Positions 37,087-47,184 of a DNA stretch of 64,000 nucleotides are shown one piece after another. A model generated the notes under the pieces. It made no database searches and was not told the DNA's origin. It saw only the letters and a list, made by a program, of their open reading frames with translations. The translations under genes were made by a program, and so were the position numbers. The number at the start of each line of letters is the position of its first letter. Position 1 is the first letter of the stretch. Source of the DNA: Alloyangia pacifica (GTDB lineage: Bacteria > Pseudomonadota > Alphaproteobacteria > Rhodobacterales > Rhodobacteraceae); NCBI RefSeq assembly GCF_900116195.1, contig NZ_FOZW01000003.1, forward strand, positions 124,001 through 188,000. The letters are read 5' to 3'.

Positions 37087-37989
37087 TCACCCAAGGACCT
37101 TGGGCGCCAGATAGCCAAACCGCTCCATGATCGCCGCGCAGTTCTTCTGGATCATGCCGGCGACCTCGGGGGCGAGGCTCGCACGCGCCATGTCGTTGAC
37201 GTCTCCCCGCATGTGCCCGTTCACGTGGTCAAAGGCATGGAAGGTGTCGACCTTGCGCGTCCCCACCACGCGTCCGCTTGCGTCGGTGATCCGCTCCTTG
37301 CTCTGCAGGCACAACCCCTGGGTCACCCCGGGCTCAAGTCCGCACAGCGCGAAGACCTCGTCCACGGTTTTGCGGAAATCGGTGATCATGTCTTCGAGCC
37401 GGACCACCTTCAGCGGCAGGCCTCGCGCCTCGAGTCGCAGCAAGGTCTCGCCGAAATAACGGTAGAGCGGCAGGATCTTTGCCGGATCCGCGCCGCGGGC
37501 CATCATGCTCTCGCAGATGCCGTAGGGATCGCGCACCAGCCCCACGAAGCGGGCTCCGGGATAGATCCGGTCGAGCTCGGTGGCGAGACCGATGTTGTAG
37601 TTCATCACCTTGACCAGCATCCGGTTGCGCCCCGAGGGAAAGCTCGGCCCCAGCCCCTGCGCTGCCAGCGCGCGCTTGTAGCGCCTGACCTCGGGCAGGT
37701 TGCGGGCGGTGGCACGGGCGAGCTCGCGGGCGATCCAGGCCCTGTCGCGCGGACGCAGCGGCCCCGGGGCCTGACGGGGGTTCATGATGTCGCCGCTGCG
37801 CAGAACGGTGGGCAGGTAGCCGGCCAGGGCCTGGAAGACGTCGGCGCGAACCGCAGGCTTCGGGCGCAGCACCTCGTGCATCTCGCCATCGGGCCAGACC
37901 GTGTCGGGATGCGAGCGCAGCGCGTTGAGCAACTGGTTTGTGCCACCGCGCTGCAGGCCGAGAATGAAGATCGGGGAGGTATCGCTCAT
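37087..37989 (-). CDS. Sulfotransferase family protein
   Basis: The start ATG 37989 lies one base after the stop of the glycosyltransferase gene upstream. The 300-residue product has the PAPS-binding loop IFILGLQRGGTNQLLNAL near its N-terminus (about residues 7-24) and the 3'-phosphate element ARFVGLVRDPYGICESMMAR (about residues 143-162). It is cytoplasmic (no signal). It ends a three-gene leftward operon with two GT4 glycosyltransferases, so it probably sulfates the glycan they build; that role is inferred. Confidence 0.85.
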   Translation of the reverse strand: MSDTSPIFILGLQRGGTNQLLNALRSHPDTVWPDGEMHEVLRPKPAVRADVFQALAGYLPTVLRSGDIMNPRQAPGPLRPRDRAWIARELARATARNLPEVRRYKRALAAQGLGPSFPSGRNRMLVKVMNYNIGLATELDRIYPGARFVGLVRDPYGICESMMARGADPAKILPLYRYFGETLLRLEARGLPLKVVRLEDMITDFRKTVDEVFALCGLEPGVTQGLCLQSKERITDASGRVVGTRKVDTFHAFDHVNGHMRGDVNDMARASLAPEVAGMIQKNCAAIMERFGYLAPKVLG

Positions 37990-37990
37990 G

Positions 37991-39235
37991 TCACACCCTC
38001 CGGGCGGCCGCAGCGCGCGCGCCGGCCCCCAGTTCGACATATTGACCCAGCAGCGACGTCGCGGTCTGGCGAATGTCGTAGCTCTCGGCCACCGTGCGCA
38101 GCGCCGCGGCGCCGAGCCGGGCGCGCAGCTCGGAGTCGCCGGCCATCTTTTCGAGCGCTTTGGCGAGCGCGCAGCGGTCGTCGACATCGAACAGCAGCCC
38201 GTTCTCGCCTTCGACCATGAAGTCCATCGCCCCGCCGGTGCGCGCGGTGATGCAGGCCAGCCCCGAAGCGCAGGCCTCGAGAAGCGCGTTGGACAGCCCC
38301 TCGCGGGCCGAGGGCAGCACGAAGACATCAACGGCGCGCAGCAGGTTCGGCATGTCCGCCACGTGTCCCAGCATGCGCACACCCGGCTGCTGCAGCAGCG
38401 CCTCGGGAATCTCGTCGCCCTCGCCAAAGGTTGCCTGGTAACCCGAGCCGGAGGACCGGTTGGCCCCGGCGATCGCCAGCGTCGCCTGCGGGATGCGCGT
38501 CCGGACGTCCGACCACGCCTCGAGCAGCAGCGGCAGACGCTTCTGCGCCGCGAGCCGGCCGGCAAACAGGAAGAGCGGTCCCGCGGGCAGGCCGAGGCTT
38601 AGGCGCAACTTGTCCTTGTCGACCTGGGTCTTGGCCGGGCAGAAGCGCGCTCCGTCGACGCCGTTGGGAATGAAGCGCAGCTTTTCCGCCGGGACCCCGA
38701 GGTCGGTAAGTTCCACCTCGATCTCGCGGCTGACCATCGGAAAGCGGTCGACCACCCGCGCCATGTAACCCAGCCGCTGGCGACCGAGTGGCTTCTGCGC
38801 GATGGAACTCGCCTCGCCGCCGCACATCGGCTTGGCCAGCAGCGGCGCTCCGGTCCAGCGCTTGCCGAGCGCCCCAGCCAGCGACGGGGAAAAGAGCGAA
38901 TGGCAGTGGATCACGTCGGGGTTGAGGTCGCGCACCATGCGCGCGGCCCCGAGAATGAAGCCCACCCCCTTTGCCGGCTTGCGCATAGCGATGCGCCGGA
39001 CCTTGACCCCGTCAATGGTTTCGGCGGCGGGCAAGCCCGGGTAGCGGCGGGTGAGGATAAAGACCTCGTGCCCCTGCCCGGTCATCAACCCGGCCAGTTG
39101 CGCCACCTGTTTTTCGGCACCGCCGACGATCGGGTGGTAGGACGAAATGATCATGCAGATCCGCAGCGGCTGGGCCGCGGCGAGGTCCGTCTCACCGAGG
39201 GCCCGCGTCAGGGAGGAGGTGCTGTCCGGTCTCAT
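37991..39235 (-). CDS. GT4-family glycosyltransferase
   Basis: Start ATG 39235 overlaps the previous stop as ATGA, favouring it over an upstream ATG at 39322. The 414-residue protein is a typical GT-B enzyme. The N-lobe shows ICMIISSYHPIVGGAEKQVA, and the C-lobe shows PLFLFAGRLAAQKRLPLLLE and VFVLPSAREGLSNALLEACA with the donor-binding Glu. It transfers a sugar from a nucleotide donor with retention. Its partner genes in the operon are another GT4 enzyme and a sulfotransferase, consistent with building a modified surface glycan. Confidence 0.9.
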   Translation of the reverse strand: MRPDSTSSLTRALGETDLAAAQPLRICMIISSYHPIVGGAEKQVAQLAGLMTGQGHEVFILTRRYPGLPAAETIDGVKVRRIAMRKPAKGVGFILGAARMVRDLNPDVIHCHSLFSPSLAGALGKRWTGAPLLAKPMCGGEASSIAQKPLGRQRLGYMARVVDRFPMVSREIEVELTDLGVPAEKLRFIPNGVDGARFCPAKTQVDKDKLRLSLGLPAGPLFLFAGRLAAQKRLPLLLEAWSDVRTRIPQATLAIAGANRSSGSGYQATFGEGDEIPEALLQQPGVRMLGHVADMPNLLRAVDVFVLPSAREGLSNALLEACASGLACITARTGGAMDFMVEGENGLLFDVDDRCALAKALEKMAGDSELRARLGAAALRTVAESYDIRQTATSLLGQYVELGAGARAAAARRV

Positions 39236-40425
39236 TGTCCGCCCTCCGATGCCGCTCCTGCCGCGCCAGCAACCGGCACGGAAGCCCGCCCCGCAGTCAG
39301 CTGAGACAGCAGCTCCACCCATTTGGCCACCATGGTTTCCTTGTCGAAGAGCGTCACTGCGCGCTCCCGCCCCGCGGCGGCGTAGCGGCAGCGCAGCTCC
39401 GGATCGTGCAGAACGCTGTTCAGCGCCCGGGCAAGGCCCGTGGTGTCCGCAGCCGCCACAAGACGCCCGCTGATGCCGTCCTCCAGCGCGTCCGAGCAGC
39501 CGTCCACGTCGGTCGAGATGCAGCAGCAGCCGCAGGCCATGGCCTCGAGCAGGGTGATCGGAAGCCCCTCCCAGTGAGAGCTCAGCACGTAGACATCGAA
39601 GGCCTGCAACGCAGCGACGGGGTCGGCTTGCCAGCCAAGCATCCGCACCCTGCCGGCCAGCCCGGCCGCCTGCAGTGCCTGGTCGACCTCGGCCTGCAAA
39701 CGGCCCTCCCCCGCCATCACGAACTGGACGTGGGGATATCGCGCCACCAGGTCGCGCAGCGCCTCGACGTAGTCGAGCGGCGCCTTCTGCGGCTCGATAC
39801 GCCCCATCCAGCCGACGACCGGCCGCTCGGGATCCAGCCCCAGCGCACGGCGCGCCTCGGCCCGCTCCCGTGCCGGGCGAAACCGGTCCACATCCACGCC
39901 GGTGCGGATCACGCTGACCCGCTCGGGCGGCATGAGCTTTGCCCTCAGCGTCTGGTCCCGCGCGTGATCGGTCAGCGTCACCACGTGCCCGCCAAACCCC
40001 CGCGCTGCGAAGTCCAGAGCCCAGTAGAACGGGGCCTTCGCCCCCTGCACCCGCCGCTGGAAAGGCATCGACGCCTGTCGATACACCACCGGCCGACCGG
40101 TGATCCGCCCCGCGGCACGCCCAATGAACCCCGACTTGCTGCCGTGGCAGACGATGACATCCGCGTCCTGCTCGCGACTGGCCTCGATGACGCGGCGCAG
40201 CACGCGCGCATCACCGCCTAGATCGATGCTGTAGCGCGCCATCTCGACCGGCTCCGCCCCGAGCCCGCGCCGGGTCAGGTCGGCAGCATAGGCTTCGGAG
40301 TTTTCAGAAAGGCAAAGAGTGTGCGAGCGCACCCCGATCCGACGCAGCTCCGAGAGCAGCAACTTGTTGTAGAGAGCAATGCCTCCGGTCGACTTCGTCA
40401 GGGCGAGAAGACTGATCTGTCGCAT
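39232..40425 (-). CDS. GT4-family glycosyltransferase
   Basis: This 397-residue GT-B enzyme heads the leftward operon. The N-lobe begins with LLALTKSTGGIALYNKLLL. The C-lobe has VVGWMGRIEPQKAPLDYVEA and VYVLSSHWEGLPITLLEAMA, the E-x7-E donor-binding region. Sugar donor and acceptor are not predictable from sequence. The 560-base gap upstream holds its promoter and that of the divergent lyase gene. Confidence 0.9.
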   Translation of the reverse strand: MRQISLLALTKSTGGIALYNKLLLSELRRIGVRSHTLCLSENSEAYAADLTRRGLGAEPVEMARYSIDLGGDARVLRRVIEASREQDADVIVCHGSKSGFIGRAAGRITGRPVVYRQASMPFQRRVQGAKAPFYWALDFAARGFGGHVVTLTDHARDQTLRAKLMPPERVSVIRTGVDVDRFRPARERAEARRALGLDPERPVVGWMGRIEPQKAPLDYVEALRDLVARYPHVQFVMAGEGRLQAEVDQALQAAGLAGRVRMLGWQADPVAALQAFDVYVLSSHWEGLPITLLEAMACGCCCISTDVDGCSDALEDGISGRLVAAADTTGLARALNSVLHDPELRCRYAAAGRERAVTLFDKETMVAKWVELLSQLTAGRASVPVAGAAGAASEGGQ

Positions 40426-40985
40426 GGGTAATCCACATATTTGAGAAACAATTCGTCTTAAATGTTCATTACTCTAGGGCCGCGGGGTGCTGCGCTGCAG
40501 CGCCGATTCGGCCTCAAATGGCCACTTCCGCAGGGGCAGCATACGCTGCTTGCGCCAATTATGCCGCAGCGCGCCTTCACCGAACAGCGCAAACTCGGAG
40601 CGCGCCCATTTTTTGGGCAGCGGCCATCCGGCGGTTTCTCGCCTTTCCTCAGGCGATACAAACAATGTCCATTGTAAAACGTTAACTTAACTTTAACGTA
40701 CAAAATTCATTGAAAGTTAATCGTCTAGACGAGTTCCGGTCGCGCAAGCGTCCGGATGGCTGGTCACATTCTCGCCACACTTCCAAAGCACGTCGCCCAT
40801 TTTAACCGTCGCATCGCGCATTCCGGCAGAAATTTACCGCCCAGCTGTCGGCGGAAATTCACCCAGTACCCCTAGGTAAAGTTTCAAGCGGCATGCTTCC
40901 GAGGCGGTCTGCGGGTATCCGATAGCCACTGTAGAGGACCTACTCACACACAACATGAAGTAACAAATCGGGACTAAGTCACATA
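40426..40985. promoter_or_regulatory. 560-base divergent intergenic region with palindromes
   Basis: The region separates the leftward glycosyltransferase operon from the rightward lyase gene. A 21-base palindrome, ACGTTAA-CTTAACT-TTAACGT, occupies 40679-40699. A second imperfect inverted repeat lies at 40831-40859 (AATTTACCGC and GCGGAAATT). The half near the glycosyltransferase (40470-40670) is open on both strands, with short frames such as one beginning MFVSPEERRETAGWPLPKKW, but I do not support a gene. AT-rich stretches at 40670-40730 may hold promoters. Confidence 0.55.
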
Positions 40986-43700
40986 ATGGTGGACAAAAAT
41001 TCGGAACTTCTTGCGTTTGAGGGAGCGCAAGGGTTTGGTGCAGGCGCGACAGGCGGCCGTGGTGGTGAAGTTGTTAAAGTTACAAATCTGAACGACTCCG
41101 GGGAAGGTTCGCTTCGCTGGGCTCTCGAAGATCTGGACGGCCCGCGCATTGTGGTTTTCGACGTCGGCGGACAAATCGACCTGAAGAGCCAGATTCAAAT
41201 TAACGGTGACGTTACGGTGGCTGGGCAGACTGCGCCCGGGGGGATCACCGTGACCGGTGGCCGTCTGCGTGTCGTCGAAAGCAACGTGATCATCCGCGGT
41301 ATGACCCTGCGTCCGGGCGACGATCCCGACGCACAGGACCCGGACGACCGCGACGGCTTCTCGATCGGCAAGTCGGGCTCTGTCGTCGAGAACGTAATTC
41401 TCGACAGCAACTCGGTCAGCTGGGCGATTGACGAGAACATCTCGACCTGGGGTTCGCCGAGCAACATCACGATCTCGAACAATATCATCGCCGAGGCGCT
41501 GCGGAGCTCGCTGCACTCGAAGGGCGATCACTCGATGGGCTTGCTCATCGGTGACGAAAGCTCGAACGTCAGCGTCATCGGCAACCTGCTGGTCAGCAAC
41601 GAGTTCCGCAACGCGCTGGTCAAGGATGACTCGACGAATATCGAGTTCATCAACAACCTCATCTACAACTACGGCGGAGAAGGCCTCGTCGTCGCTGGCA
41701 AAGGGGACGTGCACGCAATCGGCAACGTCTTCATCAAGGGCCAGGACTCCGGCGGACGTGAAGCCATCCGCTTCATCAGCAACACCGGCGAAGCCTCCTA
41801 CTACGTGACCGACAACGTCGCCGAAGTCGGTGGCGTGAACACCTCGCAGATTCAATCCGACTTCGTGTTCGATCCGGCCACCACCGAGGTGATGTCGTCG
41901 AGCGAAGTGGTCGACTGGATCCTCGAGAACGCCGGCGCACGCTTCGACGGCGAGGTGAGCGAGATCGACCAGCGCATCATCGACTCGGTGCTGGACAACA
42001 CCGGCGCGATCATCGACTCGCAGAAGGAAGCTGGCGGCTACGGCAAGCTGGAAGGTGGCACCGCTCTCGCCGACAGCGACGGCGACGGCATCCCGGACTT
42101 CTACGAGCAGGTGATCGGCTCCGACGCGAAGGTCGCGGATGCCAATCGTGACGCGGATGGCGACGGCTATTCGAACATCGAGGACTACATTAACGGCCTG
42201 CTCGACGGCTTCTCGAATTCCGGCAACAACGGGAACGTGACCCAGCCCGACGGCGGCGACGAGACCGACCTGGACAACGGCAACGGCAACGACAACACCT
42301 CCGGCGCGATCGGCACGGTGATCACCGTCGAGGCTGAAGACCTTGATCTCACCGATGGCTGGGCGACCAAGTCGCTGTCCAGCGCCTCGGATGGCAAGGT
42401 GATCCAGAACGAAAGCGGCGAGCTGCAGAGCGCCTCGCTGGCCTTCGACGGCGATGCCGGTGTCTACAGCCTCACTGTCACTTATTTCGACGAAAATGAC
42501 GGTGTGAGCACGCTGGCGGTTCTCGTCAACGGCGAGCAGGTGGCAACCTGGGATTGGGACGAGGAGCTGGGCAGCGCGCTGGCCAACAAGTCGACCCTCA
42601 CCTCCAAGGTGATCGAAGGTCTCGAGCTCAAGGAAGGTGACGTCGTCACCCTGCAGGGTCAGCACGACGCCGGCGAGCCGCTGCGGATCGACACGGTCAG
42701 CCTCGAGATGACCGGCGAACTCGACGACACCGACACCGACACTGGCACGGACACCGGAAACACCGGCGACCTTGGCGACACGGGCGACACGGGCGATCTC
42801 GGTGATGTGGGTGATGTGGGTGCGATCGGCACGGTGATTTCGGTCGAAGCCGAAGACATGGTGCTGACCGATGGCTACGTGCTGAAGAACGTCGGCGGCG
42901 CTTCGGGCGGTACGGTCATCCAGAACGAGACCGACACCGTGCAGACAGCCTCCTACGCCTTTGACGGGGATGCGGGTGTCTACAGTCTCAGCGTCAACTA
43001 CTTCGACGAAAACGACGGTGTTGCCTCGCTGGCGGTGCTGGTCAACGGCGAGAAAGTCGCAAGCTGGGACTGGGACGCAAACCTGGGCAGCGCGCTGGCC
43101 AACAATGACACCAAGGCCACCAAGCTGATCGAGGGCCTCGAGCTTTCCGCAGGCGACGTGATCAGCCTGCAGGGTCTGAACGACGGTGGCGAACCGGTCC
43201 GCGTCGACAGCATCGATCTCGAGATGACCAATGTGATCGACGGGTCGGGCGAGCAGGCCGCTGACAACGGGGCCGAATGGCTGTTCATCGAGGCCGAGAG
43301 CTTTGTCTTCGATACCAGCGCCAAGCGCGGGTTCGAGGTCACCGACCTCAAGGCCGCCTCCGGCGGCCAGGTGCTCAGCGCGCTCGGCGATGCCGAGGCC
43401 TGGACCAACTTCGACGGCGAGAGCGGCACCTACGACGTGGGCATCGACCACTTCGACGAGAACGACGGCGTCTCCTACCTGGAGTTCCGCGTCAACGGCG
43501 AGGTAATCGACTCCTGGCACTGGGATGCCGACCTCGGCGATCGCCTGGCGAACAAGAACACCCTCACCCGCCACCTGGTCTCGGATGTCGAGATCTCGGC
43601 CGGGGACGAGATCTCGCTTGTTGGCTACGGGGACGGCGGCAGCGAACCGCTGCGCATCGACGCGCTCGAGTTCATGCCGAGCGACACGATCCTCTCCTGA
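40986..43700 (+). CDS. Pectate-lyase-like beta-helix protein with three C-terminal carbohydrate-binding-type repeats
   Basis: This 904-residue protein begins without a signal peptide. Residues ~8-330 resemble a PL1-type pectate lyase: FEGAQGFGAGATGGRGGEVV, then LNDSGEGSLRWALED, then beta-helix rungs such as NITISNNIIAEAL. A Ca-binding segment follows, with DSDGDGIPDFYEQVIGSDAK and DADGDGYSNIEDYINGL. Three repeats of about 130 residues come next, each starting with VEAED or EAESF and holding DGDAGVYSL, YFDENDGV and ASWDWD-type patterns, probably carbohydrate-binding. Linkers are Asp/Thr/Gly-rich. Export by a type I system is possible given the missing signal. It may trim the locus's own polysaccharide. 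Confidence 0.78.
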   Translation: MVDKNSELLAFEGAQGFGAGATGGRGGEVVKVTNLNDSGEGSLRWALEDLDGPRIVVFDVGGQIDLKSQIQINGDVTVAGQTAPGGITVTGGRLRVVESNVIIRGMTLRPGDDPDAQDPDDRDGFSIGKSGSVVENVILDSNSVSWAIDENISTWGSPSNITISNNIIAEALRSSLHSKGDHSMGLLIGDESSNVSVIGNLLVSNEFRNALVKDDSTNIEFINNLIYNYGGEGLVVAGKGDVHAIGNVFIKGQDSGGREAIRFISNTGEASYYVTDNVAEVGGVNTSQIQSDFVFDPATTEVMSSSEVVDWILENAGARFDGEVSEIDQRIIDSVLDNTGAIIDSQKEAGGYGKLEGGTALADSDGDGIPDFYEQVIGSDAKVADANRDADGDGYSNIEDYINGLLDGFSNSGNNGNVTQPDGGDETDLDNGNGNDNTSGAIGTVITVEAEDLDLTDGWATKSLSSASDGKVIQNESGELQSASLAFDGDAGVYSLTVTYFDENDGVSTLAVLVNGEQVATWDWDEELGSALANKSTLTSKVIEGLELKEGDVVTLQGQHDAGEPLRIDTVSLEMTGELDDTDTDTGTDTGNTGDLGDTGDTGDLGDVGDVGAIGTVISVEAEDMVLTDGYVLKNVGGASGGTVIQNETDTVQTASYAFDGDAGVYSLSVNYFDENDGVASLAVLVNGEKVASWDWDANLGSALANNDTKATKLIEGLELSAGDVISLQGLNDGGEPVRVDSIDLEMTNVIDGSGEQAADNGAEWLFIEAESFVFDTSAKRGFEVTDLKAASGGQVLSALGDAEAWTNFDGESGTYDVGIDHFDENDGVSYLEFRVNGEVIDSWHWDADLGDRLANKNTLTRHLVSDVEISAGDEISLVGYGDGGSEPLRIDALEFMPSDTILS

Positions 43701-43733
43701 TCCGCACACGCGGAGAAATTGTAAAATCCGGAT

Positions 43734-43770
43734 CGGGCGGCGCAACACTGCGCCGCCCGGTTCTCGTTTT
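43734..43770 (+). terminator. Strong terminator between convergent genes
   Basis: CGGGCGGCGCA (43734-43744) pairs perfectly with TGCGCCGCCCG (43749-43759) around ACAC, followed by a T-rich stretch ending in TTTT. It lies 33 bases after the lyase stop and before the leftward dehydrogenase remnant. Confidence 0.8.
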
Positions 43771-43783
43771 CCGGTTCTCGCTT

Positions 43784-44326
43784 TCAGGCACCCGCGGGAT
43801 CGCCGCGGCCCACACTCTGGTAATCGATGAAGCCGGAGGCGAGCGCATCCTCATAGGTGTAGATGTTGCGCAGGTCGGCCATGCGCGGTGTCGACATGCC
43901 CTTGGCCAATACCTTCAGATCCAGCGCGCGGAACTCGTTCCACTCGGTGAGGATGACCAGCAGGTCGGCGCCCGCGGCGGCGGCATAGGGGTCTTCCTCC
44001 CAGGTCACCCCGGGCAGCAGCGCCTCGCCCTCGCGGCGGCCCTGCGGGTCGACCACCGACACGCTCGCCCCGCCGCCCACCAGCGCCGGCACGATGGTCA
44101 GCGCCGGCGCGTCGCGCATGTCGTCGGTGTTGGGCTTGAAGGTCACACCGAGCACCGCGACCTTCTTGCCGTTGAAGCTGCCGCCGCAAAGGTCGAGCAG
44201 CTTGTCGGTCATCCGCCGCTTGGTGTCCTCGCACCCCAAGACGCAGACCACCTCGTGGCCGAAATCCGAGAAACAGACCCCGGAGACAAGCCCCACGTAG
44301 CCGGTGCCGATCATTGCGATTTTCAT
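43784..44326 (-). pseudogene. UDP-glucose 6-dehydrogenase with large internal deletion
   Basis: The 180-residue frame joins an intact dehydrogenase N-terminus (MKIAMIGTGYVGLVSGVCFS to about residue 29) directly to the C-terminal UDP-binding domain. That domain starts near DTKRRMTDKLLDLCGGSFNG and includes GKKVAVLGVTFKPNTDDMRD and VILTEWNEFRALDLK. A normal enzyme of this family has about 430-450 residues. Roughly 260 residues are absent, including most of the NAD domain, the helical dimer core and the catalytic Cys. The frame stays open, so it may be expressed, but it should not oxidise UDP-glucose to UDP-glucuronate. The start and end of the gene look normal. Confidence 0.85.
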
Positions 44327-44442
44327 GGGAGTTCCCCTTTTTCTGCGTGGCGCGACAGAAGGGGCAGAGCCGCGCCCTTGTCAAGCGAACGGGGTGTTTC
44401 CGCCCCGTTCGTTGCGCCATTCACCGCCGCCGCGGACCCCGC

Positions 44443-45321
44443 TCAGTGCGAGGTGTCAGCCAGCCGCATCAGGTAGGCGCCGTAGTCGGTCTTGGCATAG
44501 GCGGCGGCCTGCGCCAGCAGCGCCTCGCGGCAGATCCAGCCCTGCTCGAAGGCGATCTCCTCGGGGCAGCCGCATTGCAGACCCTGGCGCATCTGCAGCG
44601 TGCGCACGAAATTGCCCGCATCGAGCAGCGAGCCATGGGTGCCGGTGTCGAGCCAGGCGTAGCCGCGGCCCATGCGCGCCACGTCGAGCGCGCCCTCGGC
44701 GAGGTAGCTCTCGAGCAGCGTGGTGATCTCCAGCTCGCCGCGCGCCGAGGGGGTGATCGCCCGCGCCCGCTCCGGCGCCGTGCCGTCGAGAAAGTAGAGC
44801 CCGGTCACCGCGTAGCTCGAGGGCGGCACCTGCGGCTTCTCGATGATCGCCGTGGCGCGGCCCGCCGCGTCCATCGCCACCACGCCGTAACGCTCCGGAT
44901 CCTGCACGTGGTAGGCAAAGACCGTGCCGCCGCTTTCGCGCGCATCGGCTTCGGCCAGCATCTCCGGCAGCCCGTGGCCGTAGAAGATATTGTCGCCCAG
45001 CACCATCGCCGAGGGGGCCCCGGCGAGGAACTCCTCGGCCAGCAGGTAGGCCTGCGCCAGCCCGTCGGGGCTGGGCTGCTCGAGGTAGGTGAACGCCAGC
45101 CCCCACTGGCTGCCGTCGCCGAGCAGGTGACGGAACTGCGCCTGGTCCTGCGGCGTGGTGATGATGGCGATCTCGCGGATCCCGGCCAGCATCAGCACCG
45201 AGAGCGGGTAGTAGATCATCGGCTTGTCGTAGACCGGCATCAGCTGTTTCGACACCGCCTGGGTCAGCGGGTAGAGCCGCGTGCCGGAGCCGCCGGCGAG
45301 AATGATCCCCTTGCGCATCAT
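44443..45321 (-). CDS. rfbA: Glucose-1-phosphate thymidylyltransferase
   Basis: This 292-residue enzyme is full length. [19 protein letters not shown] is the nucleotide-binding motif. [32 protein letters not shown] and [17 protein letters not shown] are typical RfbA blocks. It makes dTDP-glucose from dTTP and glucose-1-phosphate. Its start overlaps the rfbB stop as ATGA. The three genes rfbC-rfbB-rfbA run leftward as one operon. The fourth gene of the rhamnose pathway, rfbD, is not in the window. Confidence 0.97.
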   Translation of the reverse strand: MMRKGIILAGGSGTRLYPLTQAVSKQLMPVYDKPMIYYPLSVLMLAGIREIAIITTPQDQAQFRHLLGDGSQWGLAFTYLEQPSPDGLAQAYLLAEEFLAGAPSAMVLGDNIFYGHGLPEMLAEADARESGGTVFAYHVQDPERYGVVAMDAAGRATAIIEKPQVPPSSYAVTGLYFLDGTAPERARAITPSARGELEITTLLESYLAEGALDVARMGRGYAWLDTGTHGSLLDAGNFVRTLQMRQGLQCGCPEEIAFEQGWICREALLAQAAAYAKTDYGAYLMRLADTSH

Positions 45322-46373
45322 GCCGCTCCTCCCGTCCCGAGCCGCTGGCCGACGCCCTTGCGGTCCTGCAGCGGCCGCCACCAGGCCTCGTTGTCGAGAT
45401 ACCATTGCACGGTCTTCTCCAGCCCCTCTTCCACCGTCACCGAGGGCCGCCAGCCGAGCTCGTCGCGGATCCGGCTGGGATCGATCGCGTAGCGCGCGTC
45501 ATGGCCCGGGCGGTCGGTGACGAAGGTGATCTGATCGGCATAGCTGCCGCTTTCCTTGGGACGCTTTGCATCGAGGATCGAACACAGCGTCTTCACCAGC
45601 TCGAGGTTGGTCCGCTCGTTCTCGCCGCCGATGTTGTAGCTGCGGCCCAGAGCGCCCTTCTCCACCACCAGCAGCAGCGCGTCGGCGTGATCCTCGACGT
45701 AGAGCCAGTCGCGGATATTCTCGCCGGTGCCGTAGATCGGCAGCGGCTTGCCGGCCAGCGCATTGAGGATCACCACCGGGATGAGCTTTTCCGGGAAGTG
45801 GTAGGGCCCGTAGTTGTTCGAACAGTTGGTCAGCACCACCGGCAGCCCGTAGGTCTCGTGCCAGGCGCGCACCAGGTGGTCGGAGCTGGCCTTCGAGGCC
45901 GAATAGGGCGAGCGCGGATCGTAGGGCGTCTCTTCGGTGAACTGCACGGACGGATCGGCGGGCAGCGAGCCGAAGACCTCGTCGGTGGAGATGTGGTGGA
46001 AGCGGAACGCCTCGGGCTTGCCCTCGGCCACCCAATAGGCGCGGGCGGCTTCGAGCATGTTGTAGGTGCCGGTGATATTGGTCTCGATGAAATCGCCCGG
46101 CCCGTCGATCGACCGATCGACATGGCTCTCGGCGGCGAGATGCATCACCGCGTCGGGGCGGTGCGCGGCAAAGATCCGGTCGAGCGCCGCGCGGTCACGG
46201 ATGTCGGCCTGCTCGAAAGCGTAGAGCGGGCTTTCGGCCGCAGCGGCGACGTTCTCGAGGCAGGCGGCATAGGTCAGCGCATCGAGGTTCACCACCTCAT
46301 GGCCGCGCGCCACCGCCAGGCGCACCACCGCCGATCCGATGAAGCCGGCGCCTCCGGTGATCAGAAGTTTCAT
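45318..46373 (-). CDS. rfbB: dTDP-glucose 4,6-dehydratase
   Basis: This 351-residue short-chain dehydrogenase-type enzyme begins [20 protein letters not shown], the NAD-binding glycine motif. It has the substrate region [15 protein letters not shown], the DE pair in [13 protein letters not shown] and the [14 protein letters not shown]yr-x3-Lys motif. It converts dTDP-glucose to dTDP-4-keto-6-deoxyglucose. It overlaps both neighbours by four bases, so the trio is translationally coupled. Confidence 0.97.
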   Translation of the reverse strand: MKLLITGGAGFIGSAVVRLAVARGHEVVNLDALTYAACLENVAAAAESPLYAFEQADIRDRAALDRIFAAHRPDAVMHLAAESHVDRSIDGPGDFIETNITGTYNMLEAARAYWVAEGKPEAFRFHHISTDEVFGSLPADPSVQFTEETPYDPRSPYSASKASSDHLVRAWHETYGLPVVLTNCSNNYGPYHFPEKLIPVVILNALAGKPLPIYGTGENIRDWLYVEDHADALLLVVEKGALGRSYNIGGENERTNLELVKTLCSILDAKRPKESGSYADQITFVTDRPGHDARYAIDPSRIRDELGWRPSVTVEEGLEKTVQWYLDNEAWWRPLQDRKGVGQRLGTGGAA

Positions 46374-46942
46374 GCCGGCTCTCCCGTCCAGATGAAGGGG
46401 CTGGTGATGTCGCGCAGAAGCGGCGCCGCCGCGTCCTTGCCCGACAGCACCGCGCCGCTGGTGTCCACACCCCAGTCGATGCCGATATCAGGGTCGTCGA
46501 ACCGCACTGCCCCGTCGCACTCGGGGGCGTAGTAATCGGTGCACTTGTAGATGATCTCGGTGTCCGGCTCGAGCGTGACGAAGCCGTGCAGGAAGCCCGC
46601 GGGGATCAGCAGTTGCCTGCCGTTCTCGAAGCTCAGGTCGACGGCGATCCAGCGACCGTAGGTCGGCGAGCCGCGGCGGATGTCCACCGCCACGTCGCGC
46701 AGCGACCCGCGGCCGCAGCGCACCAGCTTGGCCTGGGCATGCGGCGGCGCCTGGAAGTGCAGCCCGCGCACCGTGCCGGTCTGTGCCGAGAGCGAATGGT
46801 TGTCCTGCACGAAGTCGTAGTCGAGCCCCGCCTCGCGCATGCGCCGCGCGTTCCAGCTCTCGCTGAAGAAGCCGCGCGCATCGCCATGGCGCTGCGGCAC
46901 CAGAATGACCACCCCGGGCAACGCCGTTGTCTCGATCTCCAT
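46370..46942 (-). CDS. rfbC: dTDP-4-dehydrorhamnose 3,5-epimerase
   Basis: Start ATG 46942 follows AAAGGGGA. The 190-residue cupin-type epimerase includes [20 protein letters not shown], the catalytic His in [19 protein letters not shown], and [20 protein letters not shown]. It epimerises dTDP-4-keto-6-deoxyglucose at C3 and C5. It is first in the rfbCBA operon. The 242 bases to gmd on the other side form a divergent promoter region. Confidence 0.96.
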   Translation of the reverse strand: MEIETTALPGVVILVPQRHGDARGFFSESWNARRMREAGLDYDFVQDNHSLSAQTGTVRGLHFQAPPHAQAKLVRCGRGSLRDVAVDIRRGSPTYGRWIAVDLSFENGRQLLIPAGFLHGFVTLEPDTEIIYKCTDYYAPECDGAVRFDDPDIGIDWGVDTSGAVLSGKDAAAPLLRDITSPFIWTGEPA

Positions 46943-47184
46943 TGCTGTCCCCTTTGACCCGTCCCCAAATTTACCGGCGTTAAATCTTTCCCCATCATGA
47001 AGGTCAATACGAGCCCCCGACTCGCGCCACGGAATGTCCCCGGGAATTGTCTTTTGCGCCCCAGGAGCAGCCCCGCGCCGGGTCACGGGACGGTTCCGGC
47101 CCCTTCGCGGCAGTGGTCACTTGACCCAGCGGCAATCGTGGGCATCGTGGTGGCAGAGTTTTTTTCAAACCAAGAGATACGTTA

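Noticed and set aside
40974-43748. Long open frame on the minus strand opposite the lyase gene
   Set aside because: It mirrors the lyase gene codon by codon, and its translation is Val/Asp/His-rich without any recognisable domain; the plus-strand protein has clear family motifs.
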